From Pomphorhynchus laevis (Eukaryota; Acanthocephala; Palaeacanthocephala; Echinorhynchida; Pomphorhynchidae), in the NCBI GenBank assembly GCA_012934845.2, contig WNNJ02001433.1:62001-126000 (forward strand): a DNA stretch of 64,000 bases, read 5' to 3'. Within the stretch, counting starts at the first letter, position 1, and every line of letters begins with the position of its first letter. The notes under the pieces were generated by a model. That model was not told the origin of the DNA, made no database searches, and saw only the letters and a list, made by a program, of their open reading frames with translations. Of this stretch, positions 12,040 through 22,770 are shown piece by piece. The position numbers and the translations under genes are program-made.

Positions 12040-12945
12040 CCAAATAACTATTTTGGTTATTTTAGACAGTAGTGTTTTTGATCGTATTCCCTCTGTATTG
12101 CTTATATCACTTTTAAAACACTACGGTGTCTCAAAGTGATATTCCAACTTTGTGCAAATAAATCTTCTCTTCATTAAAAGCTATACTATAACATTCAACA
12201 TTAATCTGTTTTAGAACCTTTACTATTTACAATCTACTTGAATGGTCTTTGTTGTTCGGATAATCTTCATCTTGCGTTGATGACTTTAAAGTTTGGAAAG
12301 TTGTACGAAATAAAGTTAACTGTTTATCTCTACAGTACGATCTAGATAATATTTTCGAAAGGTTCAAATCCATAGACTTAATGTTGAATACAACGAACTG
12401 CACCCTTTCAAATAGGCGTCACTAATTTTTATTTGAAATTTATATATAATATTTGCTAACATGTTCGCAAGATAACCGTGCCTTATATAGTAAAGAATCT
12501 AAATTTGCCATAATAAGTGCTCAAATGTTCAAGGTTATGTGTAATTCTTTAGTTAAACTGCATATTGAAAATCGTATCAAGCTTGTATTCCTACCACAAA
12601 ACATTATATTTTTCGATAAAATTTTCTCTGGTGTGGGTCTAAACATTTTCCATATAACGAGCTCGTATGACAATCATTTGAGACGTCTTATATATAGTCT
12701 ATATTACCTTATTTTTATCTTAACTTGGTTCATCGTCTACAGCAAGATAACATATTCTTTAGATCACTTTATATTTAAAAATCGGCGTCAAGAGGCCATT
12801 AACTTTCCTTTAATAAGTAAGCTCATAGGTCAGTCAAGGCTAATACTCAGTTTTTCAACCAAGTTCTCAATATTTTTAAATATTTACCATATGAAATTGC
12901 CACTTTCTCTACTAAGAATGAATTTAAATAGAGATTGAAATTGTG
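12040..12945 (+). mobile_element. strongly decayed CR1-like RT remnant
   Basis: Scattered plus-strand readings resemble a CR1-like RT: 'FDRIPSVLLISLLKHYGVS' near 12080 (compare FDRVxHxLLLxKLxxYG), and 'DDFKVWKVV' with 'CLSLQYDLDNIF' and 'SIDLMLNTTNC' near 12280-12400 (compare ADDLKVW, L..DL..., W......LN..KC). A 161-codon open frame at 12453-12938 follows and may be the RT thumb/C-terminal part. The frame is interrupted many times. The assignment rests on a few spaced motifs. Confidence 0.5.
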
Positions 12946-13264
12946 AATGGATCCGATGATTTTCAATCTCCTTCACTTAGTATTCTCCAAACGACAACGA
13001 AGATCATTCTTCAAACTGTATTGGAAATTGTTCAAATAAATTATAAAAATTTTAAAATAGATACTTGTAAAATCCTCCGAGTTTATAATTCTAATCGAAA
13101 AAAGTTATCAGCACAAGCCTGAAATGTACGATTATTATATATACATTTATCATGAAATACATTTGCCTATTATGAAATGCATTTGCCTTGTAACTGTCTT
13201 TTTATTAAGTTGCGTCTTGTAACTTAATTTTTATTTTATTTTATTTCTAGATATTTTTCGTAAC
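12946..13264. other. AT-rich spacer
   Basis: No gene recognised. It may include the 3'UTR of the minus-strand LINE D that ends near 13265. A 20-bp near-duplicate (catgaaatacatttgcct / tatgaaatgcatttgcct) occurs at about 13150-13185. Confidence 0.4.
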
Positions 13265-15900
13265 TTGTTAATAATTGATCGGACAAACAGCATAAATGCT
13301 GTCTTGTAACCGCAACAACAATTTCTTAGAAAGAAAAAAAGTAACAAGTTTGTTATTGTCAATCACTGGTTCGGGTATCAGGTCGTGGAGGCAGTGTACG
13401 AACCAAACTACTCTAGACATCGCGATCATGGGCGACAGACCATAGTTATCTTTCAGATAACCCAAAGCGTTTTTCGGTCAGTTTCGAGATTTAATCTCTC
13501 CACCGGTATCGATATCGTCTTCGCGGTCTCTTTTCAAAGAGTATGGTTTGAAAACCCTTCGAGGAATGTTATCCCTAGACATAATGAGAACGTGTCCTGT
13601 CCACCTCAACTAGCTTTCTTCGATGTGGCAAAGCAGCGACTTTCCTTTAAGTTCATCTTGGATGGCCTCTAGACCATCAAAGACAGAAGAGCCAAATATC
13701 CTCAATGGCAACAATTGACTGTGAATATCATATACTTCAATATCTATCGCGCTGTCGCGGATAGGAACAAAAACCTTCTACCAAACGAACTGATTGAAGT
13801 CTACTGTAGAGTTACATGGAACTGCGAAGATCTTTGCTAGATGATCAGCAATCTGAGGTTCTTCTGTCAGATCTCCATCCGACGAGTGAATGAACTTAAT
13901 TCTCGTCTGAACGCTTCGGGAACTACGAACGCAGGACCAGAATCTCTTCGGATTATGATAAATACTCATCGCGATGTTGTTCGTGAATGATTGTCTTTTT
14001 TAATTTTAGACTGTTACAAAGAGTTCGATATGACGAAATATATATGGATACGGATCTGTTCTAGACCTACGCCATAATCTGTTTCAAACTTTCAGGGCTG
14101 AACGGATCTGATAGTCCAACCAAGGAGGGCGCTAGATACCCTATTTATGGCGCTTCAATGTAGCGAAACCGTTGGACGTACGCAACAATAAGTGGGTCGA
14201 CAAGTGTTCATAACTTTCTGGAACAGAAGAGTTATACGTGTTAATTTCGGTAAAAAATGGCATTTAAAGTTGCTTAATGTCAACTTTAGCCCAATTTCTT
14301 TATATGATCTGAGTGAAAGATGAAGACATATCGTTGTTGCAAGGTACATACCATGACAGTAGACAGTAATCACTGCTGCCTACTGGTAGATGATAGCAAA
14401 TGTTGGAAATATCACAAATAACTCTTATAAACACTAAGTCAAGAATATACCGGGATACGATGCACTTAGGATGAACCTCTCTTCACTATTGAATACTGGT
14501 GAATGATCGCAGATTTCGAAAATATCACCAATAACTCTTATAAAAACTAAGTCAAGAATAGACCGGGATCCGATGTACGTAGGATGAAAAACATGTTGGA
14601 CCAACATCAAGTCGAAGAGAAGGAAACTACCGAGTTCTTTTTCAAGTCGAAGAAATGACAGCAAACTCTGACCTTCCCATCACTGTTGGGAAGGTTGAAG
14701 TCACCGACTAGTAAAAATCAAGTAGAGGAGCATAGACGGCATATATATGGCCTCAGCAAGTTGTTCAAATTCAAGAAGGCTGAAGGGGAACGATACAATA
14801 TACATACATAAATTTTGACCCTACCTCGAACAATGCAGAACCAAAGGCCTTCAAAATAAGAGTTAATGGAATCCGAAAAAGTAAGTATGTCAGAGACACC
14901 GATGCTACTGTGAATGTAGTAGTTGGGAATCCTAACAACGTCGTTGGATGTATTGGAATGCAACCAAGATTCATATATGCAGAAGACACCATAGGAAATC
15001 TGATAGATAGAGGGAATATCACTAAAATTAACAATACCACCTGAGCGAAACCTATATGGGCCACAATCTATGTCTGCAGCAAAGGTGTCCACCGAACTGT
15101 CGAGAACGTACGACTCGAAAATTTTTTACACATAGATTAGATTCGTCATTGCTCAGTCTTTAGTGCAATTCTATACAGGCATTCTTTCTCCTTACCCGTT
15201 CCTCGGGGAGTACATATTGGATTATATGGAAGGAAAATACGAGTAAACGAGAGATATGATGAAGCAGAAAGTCGACATGTTCCCTTGAACTGAGAACAAC
15301 TTTTAACAATCTAGGTTTCACAGCAAGGCTTTGGCTGTCAATTATTTTGGACAGAATTGTACGAAGAATTTTAACTTCATCATCTAGCCTAGCCTAAGCA
15401 TCATCGCTACCCGATTCTTTAACTTCAGGTACAATGATATTATATCTTCTATCTGATATTGATTGTTTTCAACTTAATGTGTTGCCTGAGGAAAAACTCG
15501 CTTGAGAGTTGTCGATACTTCTCAATGTGTGATCATTACTGGTACAGTCTATTGACTATATGGAAAGAAGAGCCGAGTAACTGATACCTATGATGAAGCA
15601 GAAAGTCGTCATGTTTCCTGGAACTGAGAACAACTTTTAACAACCTAGGTTTCTCGGGCATTATTTTATCCAGACGAAAAACTTTCTTAAAGTCGACATG
15701 TCTCCTGGAACTGAGAACAAGTTTCAACAACCTAGGTTTCTCAGCATTATTTTACCCAGACGAAAAACTTTCTTAACAGCAAGGCTTTGAGCAACAGAGA
15801 GGTTTTCACTGTCAATTATTTTGGACAGAATTGTACGGAGAATCTCAAGGTCATCATCTAGCCTAACATAAGTCTTGGTTATTAGTCTTGTTATAACCAT
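13265..15900 (-). mobile_element. LINE family D (CR1-like), 3' two thirds
   Basis: Reading the minus strand, ORF1 RRM-like pieces come first (15900-15180, with 'KKVFRLDK' and 'LLKVVLSSRKHDDF'). The APE-type endonuclease follows (15092-14718: 'FCIYESWLHSNTSNDVV', 'VCILYRSPSAF'; 14664-14434: 'VFHPTYIGSRSILDLVF', 'CDHSPVFN'). The EN-RT linker ends with 'NPKRFWSCVRSSRS' at 13969-13778. Most of the RT is missing, and a C-terminal tail may be left at 13465-13268. The ORF1 region is locally duplicated. The 5' part continues at 20363-21060 beyond a nested LINE A insertion. Confidence 0.75.
15180..15900 (-). repeat. local duplication of LINE D ORF1 sequence
   Basis: Segments around 15240-15400 and 15560-15870 repeat each other (both carry 'cctggaactgagaacaactt', then 'caacctaggtttc', then 'aattattttggacagaattg'). 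15640-15775 repeats part of the unit once more. The left copy runs into sequence that is repeated at 20363-20530, on the far side of the LINE A insertion. This is consistent with a duplicated ORF1 region whose second copy was split by the insertion. Confidence 0.65.
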
Positions 15901-15949
15901 AAGTCTTGTTATAACCTTAACATAAGTCTTGGTTATTATAATTCTTACA

Positions 15950-16030
15950 TTCCAGATTATTCCTGTCAGTTCCAGATTATTCCTGTCAGTTCCAGATTAT
16001 TCCTGTCAGTTCCAGATTATTCCTGTCAGT
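15950..16030 (+). repeat. 20-bp monomer array at the 5' end of LINE A copy 4
   Basis: Four head-to-tail units of tccagattattcctgtcagt precede the leader and ORF1 start at 16079. Nearly the same monomer stands at the 5' end of the independent copy on the minus strand (4771-4850). By analogy with monomer promoters of some LINEs it may carry the internal promoter. That role is inference. Confidence 0.8.
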
Positions 16031-16078
16031 TCCGCTCGCTACGCTCGCGGATTGAGCTCAATCTATCGATAAAAGGTC

Positions 16079-17301
16079 ATGCCTAAAAAAGCGCGATCTC
16101 AGATCCCTGTTCCTGATCAACAATCTTCCACATCTAAATGCAATGATGGTTATACCAGCTTTGAAGTTGGATGCGATTCCAAAGATTGCGATGTATGGAC
16201 ACTTGTTCGTGTTAAAATATCCGACCACTCAGTGTATAAACTTAAACATTTCACTTGCGGTTTTTGTACATCAGTACGACTACTACAGTTATCCTGCTCA
16301 TCTACTCCTGTATCACACACTACCACTCAGACCAATGCTGTTTTAGATGTTTCCCTCGCATCAACACCTGACTTCGCATCATATAATCCCATTATTGAAC
16401 CTACTCTCTCACACACTCCTCGTTCAACTACGTACCAAACTTCCATTAATCTTTCTCATTCTAACAATGCTAACGGCAAAGCTTTTCATCTCGTACCTCC
16501 TCTTTCCTATTCCTCCCCCAATCTAAATAAATCTCAAACTTCTTTATTCTCCTCACGAACTCCTTACTCGACCCCCCTGTATCACCTCTCAATAATTTAC
16601 ACCCTTCCATCAAAATCATTTCCAGTAACATTTCCGATCAACTAATTCAACACTCCATTCCTGTCACTCATGCCCCAACCTATTTTAATTCTCCTTACTC
16701 TACCTCCCACGTAACACTTCCCAATAAGTTACATCCTTCATTTAAAATCATATCCAGTCACATCTCTGATCAACCGATTCAACACCCCGCTCCTGTCACA
16801 CTTGCTCCAACCAATATTAATTCTTTATCAAGCACCCCTGTCATTTCCACTTCTATCTGCTCATCTACCTCGACTCCAACCAGCTCTGTCCGTCCACCAC
16901 TTCCACGAAATCGTTTTCCTTCGCGCGATCGCTGTATAATCATATCAAACTTAAAGCTTTCCGAATCTGCTTCTCCACAATCTCGCCTCGATGATGATGT
17001 ATCTGCTTTCAGGTCTATCCTAGCAACCATTCTTCCTGATGATAACCCATCACTCTTCAATAATATCGCTCCTGTATCCTTTATTCGTTTAAACAAATCC
17101 ACTAAATCAAATCATCTCAGTCCTCCACTCTTAAAAATCGTTTTCCGACATAGTTCACATGCCTCTTCGGTACTCTCCCAACGTTTTAAACTTCTTACCA
17201 CTTCATCTACTTGCCGTATCTTTCCTGACCGCTCCCCTTCTGATATTGCCCAGCTCAATTTAGCTCGCATTGAAAAACATCGACGTGAAACAAACTGCTA
17301 G
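16079..17301 (+). pseudogene. LINE family A ORF1 (PHD-like finger + RRM-like), frameshifted
   Basis: The 188-codon frame from the ATG at 16079 begins with a basic segment, then a Cys/Trp-rich finger (GCDSKDCDVWTLV and 'HFTCGFC') resembling the degenerate PHD/zinc-finger of CR1/L2 ORF1. A Ser/Thr/Pro-rich linker follows. Near 16570 a one-base shift moves the match to another frame (about 16571-17301), which encodes the RRM-like C-terminal domain: 'RCIIISNLKLSESASPQS', 'VSFIRLNKSTKS', 'LKIVFRHSSHASSVL'. It stops at TAG 17299-17301, where copy 3 has a Gly-Glu codon pair. Without that stop the frame would overlap the ORF2 start by about 35 nt. The ancestral protein would be an ORF1 RNA-binding chaperone. 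Confidence 0.7.
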
Positions 17302-17366
17302 TCATCCTTATCTATACGTAAAATCAACGGAAATTTTCACGTTCTTCACACAAGGCCAAAAATTCG

Positions 17367-20276
17367 ATGGCGTCCCATCTCTCCCCCTTGTCTTCTTCGC
17401 TAGTCGATCTCGCTCCTAAGCATACTTTTCGTCTTAGTCTATTCAATACTCGCTCCATTCTTCATAAAGCTGATATGCTTCTCGATATCTTCGATCAATT
17501 ATCTATCGATATTCTCTGCATTACCGAATCCTGGCACACTGACTCCAACGATCTTGCTATTCGTCGTCTATGTCGCTCTGGTTGTTCTCTAGTTGAATCA
17601 GCTCGTCAAATTACATCTCATACATCTACTGCGTCTAACCATGGCGGTATTGTTGCCATTGCTCGTCACCCAATGTCTTTACGTAAAATCAACGTTAACA
17701 TCCGTTACACCTCGTTCGAATTACTCATATGCAGATTATCAACGCCTTTCCCTCTGGAACTTGTGATTGTATACCGTCCAGGTTCAGTTGCCCCATCACG
17801 TATCTTCTTTAACGACCTTGCAGATCTAATGTCTCACTGTTCATTGTCTTATACTCCTTCTTTTGTTCTCGGTGACTTTAACATTCGTCTTGATCGCCCG
17901 TCTGACTCTGACTCTATCACTTTAACTAATCTTTTTTCTGATTTTAACTATAAATTACTTTCAACAAGCCCAACTCATATTCTCGGCGGTGCTCTCGACA
18001 TCATTGCTGTTCCTAACTGCTTCAATGACTATACCTCCTTGTCAATTACTGATCCTGGTTTGTCCGATCATTTCCTTGTCACTCTTACTCTTACTCGTCC
18101 CCATCCTCCTTCTCCGCCTTTACCATTATCTACACCAAGTCGACCCTGGAAGCTTCTCGATATCCCTATTCTCTGCACAGCCTTACTCAATTCTTCACTC
18201 TTTTCACTTCCTCTTAACTATCTCTCTCCCGATGATCTCTGCATTCTGTTTGATTCTGAACTTACGTCGATCCTCAATAACCTTCTACCTAGTCGACTTC
18301 GACGTTCCCAGCGCTTGCGCCATGCTCCCTGGTTCGATTCTGACTGTAGTCTTTCTAAGCGTCGACTCCGTCACTCTTTTCGTATGTATAAACGCTTTCT
18401 TAAACCTTTACCCAACTCACTCCCTCCAAATCTTCGTGATTCCTACTTTTCTCAACGCCGTTCACATCTCATTCTTATACGTACTAAACGTACTCTCTTT
18501 TGGCGAAATCAACTCGAGTCATCTTCCAACTCGAAATCTCATTGGAAAATCTTAAACTCAATTCTTTCACGATCATCTACCCCTTGTAATATAAATCCTG
18601 ATGAATTTTCTTCTTATCTACAAACTAAGCTATCTAATTTACTTTCCCTACTACCCATAGCCCCCTTGTACCCACTCTTATCTTTAAATACTTCCCTCCC
18701 AGAACTATTCCACCTTCTTCCCGTTTCGTCTGATGAAGTTTCTTCGGTTCTGCTGTCATTACCTAATAAAACCTCTCCTTCTGACCCAATTCCCACTCAC
18801 TTACTTAAAAATATCTGCACTTTTATCTTACCCTTCCTAACCACATTGTTCAACTCGTCCATCCGTAGCTGTACATTTCCTTCCATCTGGAAATGCGCCA
18901 CTGTTCGTCCTATCATCAAAAAGCAATCTCTCGACTCTTCACTACCATCTTCGTACCGTCCAATCTCACTTCTCCCAACCCTCTCTAAACTCCTTGAGCG
19001 TCTCGTTCTTAAGCAAGTTAATACATATCTCTATTCCTCTAACTTATTTCCTCCCTTCCAAGCCGCTTTTCGCTCTAATTACTCTACCGAAATTGCATGT
19101 CTTAAAGTTTATAACGACTTACTCATATCGCGCGATCATAAATTATGTAGTGTCATAGTTTCTCTTGATCTATCGTCTGCTTTTGACATCGTCGATCACT
19201 CGATTCTTCTCCATCGCCTTCGTCATGATTATGGCTTCTCTTTACCCACTGTATCATGGTTTTCTTCATATCTATCAAACCGTACATTTCGCGTATACTC
19301 TAACTCTTCTCTCTCCCATCCTTCGTCCATTCCGTCCGGTGTTCCGCAAGGCTCCGTATTAGGCCCTATACTTTTCTCTCTTCTTCTTGATGATTTGTCT
19401 TCGATTTCTCATAAATTTAACTTCCATGTTATGCAATATGCTGATGACATTCTCATCTATGCTCATGCACCTGTTTATCGTATTCGCGATCTTAGTGTTT
19501 CTGCTTCCGACTGCCTTGTCTCAATTTCCAATCATCTTTCTTCCCTTCGCCTTTCTCTGAATCCTGATAAATCCAAAATTATGTGGATCCTACCTCGACG
19601 CCTCGGCTTCGAACCTCCCTCCGTATCATTAAATTCTAAAATTCTTCCTATCGTTGATAATCTCGTTTTCCTAGGCTTCCATTTTGACAACCGACTTTCA
19701 CTTAAACCTTTCGTTAGAGATAAAGTACGCTCATCTACCTTGATACTCCGCAACCTCCGTCAAGTTCGTAGATTGATCGATTTCCCTTCTTGTATGACTC
19801 TCATATCATCTCTCCTTTTTTCTAGACTCGATTATTGTCTTAGTCTATTTTCCAACTCACCTAAATCCACTCTTCTTCCCCTACAATGCATCGTCAACGC
19901 AGCTGTCCGAATTCTCCTCCGTCTTCGTCGTTTTGATCACACATCCTACCATCTTGCTTCTCTCGATTTGCCTACAATTTATTGTCGTGTTCAAATTCGT
20001 CTTCTTATCGTTGCTTTCCGCCTTGTAACTTTTCATACCCCTTCATTTCTCAACCTTCCTTTTCTTGATAATTCTCGTCCTGTTTACTGCTCCTTGCGTT
20101 CCTGTAATTCCCTTCTTTTACATGTCCCAAACTACTCTACCTCCTTTGGACTCCGCTCCTTCCTGGTGGCTGCTCCTCTATCGTGGAATCATCTACCCAT
20201 TCATATACGCCAATCAACTTCCCTGCAGTGCTTCAAACGACAAATCCGATCCCATCTGAACAATTTAACTGCTTGA
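17367..20276 (+). CDS. LINE family A ORF2: APE endonuclease + reverse transcriptase (969 aa)
   Basis: One uninterrupted 969-codon frame from an ATG that overlaps the ancestral ORF1 frame. The APE-like endonuclease spans residues 20-240: 'NTRS' near 27, 'CITESWH' at 51-57, 'GDFNIRLD' at 169-176, 'ALDIIAVPN' near 209 and SDH at 233-235, the catalytic Glu, Asp, Asn and His set of this fold. The RT domain spans about residues 480-760: 'SYRPISLLPTLSKLLERLV', 'SLDLSSAFDIVDHSILL' near 600, 'GVPQGSVLGPILFSLLL' near 658, and the catalytic YADD at 691-694 (19437-19448). The C-terminal 200 residues are Arg/Leu-rich and ungrouped. The product would nick the target and copy the element RNA. Since ORF1 of this copy is broken, autonomous activity is doubtful. 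Confidence 0.92.
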   Translation: MASHLSPLSSSLVDLAPKHTFRLSLFNTRSILHKADMLLDIFDQLSIDILCITESWHTDSNDLAIRRLCRSGCSLVESARQITSHTSTASNHGGIVAIARHPMSLRKINVNIRYTSFELLICRLSTPFPLELVIVYRPGSVAPSRIFFNDLADLMSHCSLSYTPSFVLGDFNIRLDRPSDSDSITLTNLFSDFNYKLLSTSPTHILGGALDIIAVPNCFNDYTSLSITDPGLSDHFLVTLTLTRPHPPSPPLPLSTPSRPWKLLDIPILCTALLNSSLFSLPLNYLSPDDLCILFDSELTSILNNLLPSRLRRSQRLRHAPWFDSDCSLSKRRLRHSFRMYKRFLKPLPNSLPPNLRDSYFSQRRSHLILIRTKRTLFWRNQLESSSNSKSHWKILNSILSRSSTPCNINPDEFSSYLQTKLSNLLSLLPIAPLYPLLSLNTSLPELFHLLPVSSDEVSSVLLSLPNKTSPSDPIPTHLLKNICTFILPFLTTLFNSSIRSCTFPSIWKCATVRPIIKKQSLDSSLPSSYRPISLLPTLSKLLERLVLKQVNTYLYSSNLFPPFQAAFRSNYSTEIACLKVYNDLLISRDHKLCSVIVSLDLSSAFDIVDHSILLHRLRHDYGFSLPTVSWFSSYLSNRTFRVYSNSSLSHPSSIPSGVPQGSVLGPILFSLLLDDLSSISHKFNFHVMQYADDILIYAHAPVYRIRDLSVSASDCLVSISNHLSSLRLSLNPDKSKIMWILPRRLGFEPPSVSLNSKILPIVDNLVFLGFHFDNRLSLKPFVRDKVRSSTLILRNLRQVRRLIDFPSCMTLISSLLFSRLDYCLSLFSNSPKSTLLPLQCIVNAAVRILLRLRRFDHTSYHLASLDLPTIYCRVQIRLLIVAFRLVTFHTPSFLNLPFLDNSRPVYCSLRSCNSLLLHVPNYSTSFGLRSFLVAAPLSWNHLPIHIRQSTSLQCFKRQIRSHLNNLTA

Positions 20277-20362
20277 CTTTCTCATTTTTGTTTGTGGACT
20301 TGTAAGCGTACAGCTTGTACGCATTTGCCACATTAAATAAATTTGTATTATTATTATTAACC

Positions 20363-21060
20363 TGATCATAATCGCTACCTGATTCTTTAACTCCAGATAG
20401 AACGATATTATATCTCCTATCTGAGATGGATTGTTTTCTACTTAATGTGTTGCATGAGGAAGATATTGCTTGGGAGTTGTCGATACTTCCCAATGTGGGA
20501 TCATTACTGGTACAGTTTATTGACACAGAGGTCAATTGTCTATTGACATTATAAATGGGTTGTGCTGATATGAGTTTCCTTCATGAGCTTATTTACGCTC
20601 TCATTATTTGGAACCATACTGTCACTACTGGAAGGAGAGTTCTGTGTAACATTATTGTCCGAGTGAGTGTTGACAGGCGTTCGTTCATTTTCTATATGAC
20701 GAACAATATAAGATTTTGAGTGCCCCATCTTGATTGATTTTGTCAGAGTCTGTACAATCTCGTTATGAATATTTTGGACACTGTTATCATGACATGATGA
20801 TTCCGTATTGTATTAACAAGTAGTTCATCTACCTCCATATGTATAATGTCAATGACGACTGTAGTACATATCCTGCATGAGAAACTTCCATTTAAGGCGC
20901 TTGAGACTTTAATCGGCCTTGATAAAATCGACCAGTTCAATCAATCATCATTGTCGCAGCCTACTAGTACCTCTTCGTACTTCGGGTCATTTTCGTTGCA
21001 ATGTCTTAACTTTTTACCCATTTTCACGGGTAAAAACATAGAGGAATATCATTGCATTTT
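20363..21060 (-). mobile_element. LINE family D (CR1-like), 5' part with ORF1 start
   Basis: The minus strand contains a degenerate PHD-like finger of ORF1 near 21000-20870 ('LVGCDNDD', then 'NWSILSRPIKVSSALNGSF' and 'CRICTT'). Further down comes the start of the RRM-like part 'RRYNIVLSGVKESGSDYD' (20430-20370). The latter continues on the far side of the LINE A insertion at 15900 and below. Ser/Asn-rich sequence lies between. Frames are interrupted. Confidence 0.65.
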
Positions 21061-22060
21061 CACTTGGACTTGGTTTTATCTTTAAACATAAAATTCAAAC
21101 ATGAAAGTCAAACACTATAGCATTTATTTATTAAGCACAAAATACCTTTAAAATGTTAAACGAGATATTTTCGAAAATTCGAAAATGTTAAGTGTTCTGA
21201 TTAGTTATTAATTTTAGTGTTCGGCTCTGCAATTCAGATCTTAAAATTCAATTGATAATATGTGATGGCTAATTTTTTGCTGCTATAAAAATATATTAAA
21301 AGATTGTGTAAATGTAATTTATTCTAAGCTACACGTATTCTTGTATTTACAAATGAAGTATTGACTGCCACGAAATTTAATGCACAACTGATTTACATTG
21401 CAAAATCATTTTGTAAGCAAAACAACGAAATTACGGTCATAGCTTAGTTGTTGTCTATTTAATCCGGTATAATTATTATATTCTAATATCATTCTTGACA
21501 TCCATAGCAAGGTATAACTATAATAAGAATTTTATTCCGAATTTCCGATTCCAAACTTGTATCATCTTCATTAAATTAATTAATAGGTATTATTTAACTT
21601 CTAGTATACTGGGGTTGCTAAGTCCATACGTTATCATGTCGCTCTCATAAGTGACTTTATTCACAGACGTACAATGTTTCACACATCCTTAATCTTTTAT
21701 GTTAAGACTATAATTGCATAATTAATACACAAGTCATTTATTGTGTATTTAATGCTAGTAATTTATCTTTTGACAGGTTGCTATTTTTTCCATAATTTAT
21801 TGATTTTAAAAACCATATGAATTAATCCGTTAATCCAGTACTGTTCAATCCAATTAGTACATTTAGTTGATATCTAGATACATGATCTCACGATATGATA
21901 AAATAATTGTAATGGAAAGTATAATTTTAAACTATGCATTATTCTTATTATATCAAATTAACAAGAATGAGATAATACATAATTTGAACTATTTTGATTA
22001 ATATCTTAATATTTTGATGTATAGACAATTTATATTTGACATGCAATTAGAATATTGATT
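21061..22060. other. AT-rich stretch without recognisable genes
   Basis: No coding frame over 80 codons with a recognisable domain, no RNA gene and no match to other repeats of the window. Confidence 0.5.
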
Positions 22061-22460
22061 TTTTTCTGATTGTGACACGATATTATACTCACAGGTGTTG
22101 ATCTTATTTCCGATTTAAAATCAGGTCGTCGGGACTATACATACATCCTGTGTTCGAATCCGATTAGCAGCAGTGTAAAGCTTAAGTAAATAATAAAGGT
22201 CGAAACGTGAAATGTAGGTCCATGCCAGCAGCTGATGAGACCCGCACAGGCTTATTAGTAGCGTTCTGCTGTATCTAGAAAATGTAGAAGGCATGTGAGG
22301 ATAATGCGTGGCACAACCAGAAGAATTTCAGCTCAAATGCAATCAAATTAAATTAAAAACATCTATTGCAAGTGGCAGCATGAAAAACAGTTATCCGAAT
22401 AGCGAATCACGCACATGTGGTAGTTTCAAATATATCGTTAGAATACGATCCCCTACCAAA
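22061..22460 (+). mobile_element. SINE family S, plus-strand copy (partly scrambled)
   Basis: A box B-like 'tgttcgaatccgattagcag' near 22150 is followed by the body seen on the minus strand at 11650-11780: aaggtcgaaacgtgaaatgt, cagcagctgatgagaccc, then the tail 'gtggcacaaccagaag' and 'tttcagctcaaatgcaatca'. The box A half is not recognisable. A fragment of the tail in the other direction (ttctgattgtgacacgatatt) precedes it at 22065-22095. Confidence 0.65.
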
Positions 22461-22489
22461 AGTAATATACATAAATGTATATCTACATC

Positions 22490-22560
22490 ACTGGAGCAGC
22501 CAGCCTAGTGGATTTAGCGTTGAATCGCGATACAGACGTCCTGAGTTTGGAGGTATTGTT
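22490..22560 (+). mobile_element. SINE family S head (box A to box B), plus strand
   Basis: Box A-like 'cagcctagtggatttagcg' is followed by 'gtcctgagttt', a truncated box B, and then a junction with the inverted copy. It is a tRNA-derived head and not a functional tRNA gene. Confidence 0.6.
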
Positions 22561-22770
22561 CATATTTTTGATACTGCAGGATGCTACTAATCAGCCTGGA
22601 TGGGTATCATCATCTGCTGATCCAGACCTACATTTCACGTTTCGACACTTATTATCAGCTTACTCCTTACAATGGTGCTGATTGGATTCAAACTCAGGAC
22701 GTCTGTATTGTGATTCAACGCTACCTTTACTAGGCTGACTGCTCCAGTGGTGTACATATACATTTATGCA
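22561..22770 (-). mobile_element. SINE family S, minus-strand copy
   Basis: The minus strand reads the full head (ggagcagtcagcctagtaaa, box B 'gagtttgaatccaatcagc') and the body (cgaaacgtgaaatgtaggtc, gatgatacccatccaggctg, cagtatcaaaaat). It is the same family as 11600-11885. Confidence 0.7.

Larger units (their letters stand above)
15950..20362 (+). mobile_element. LINE family A copy 4 (best preserved, L2/CR1-like)
   Basis: About 4.4 kb: 5' monomers, leader, ORF1 (16079-17301), ORF2 (17367-20276), a short 3'UTR and a 3' end with an ATT-rich tail (aaataaatttgtattattattatt). Both flanks are LINE D ORF1 sequence (left to about 15900; right from 20363, cctgatcataatcgctacc), so it is inserted in that older element. 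ORF2 is open throughout. ORF1 has at least one frameshift and one early stop. CR1/L2-type elements are copied by target-primed reverse transcription. Confidence 0.9.

Noticed and set aside
12453-12938. Host protein-coding gene of 161 codons
   Set aside because: It follows decayed RT-like blocks in the same direction, has no splice or start context, and is better explained as the remaining C-terminal part of a LINE.
16079-20276. LTR retrotransposon
   Set aside because: An APE-type endonuclease precedes the RT, no protease, integrase or terminal repeats are present, and the 3' end is a short ATT-rich tail, all typical of a LINE.
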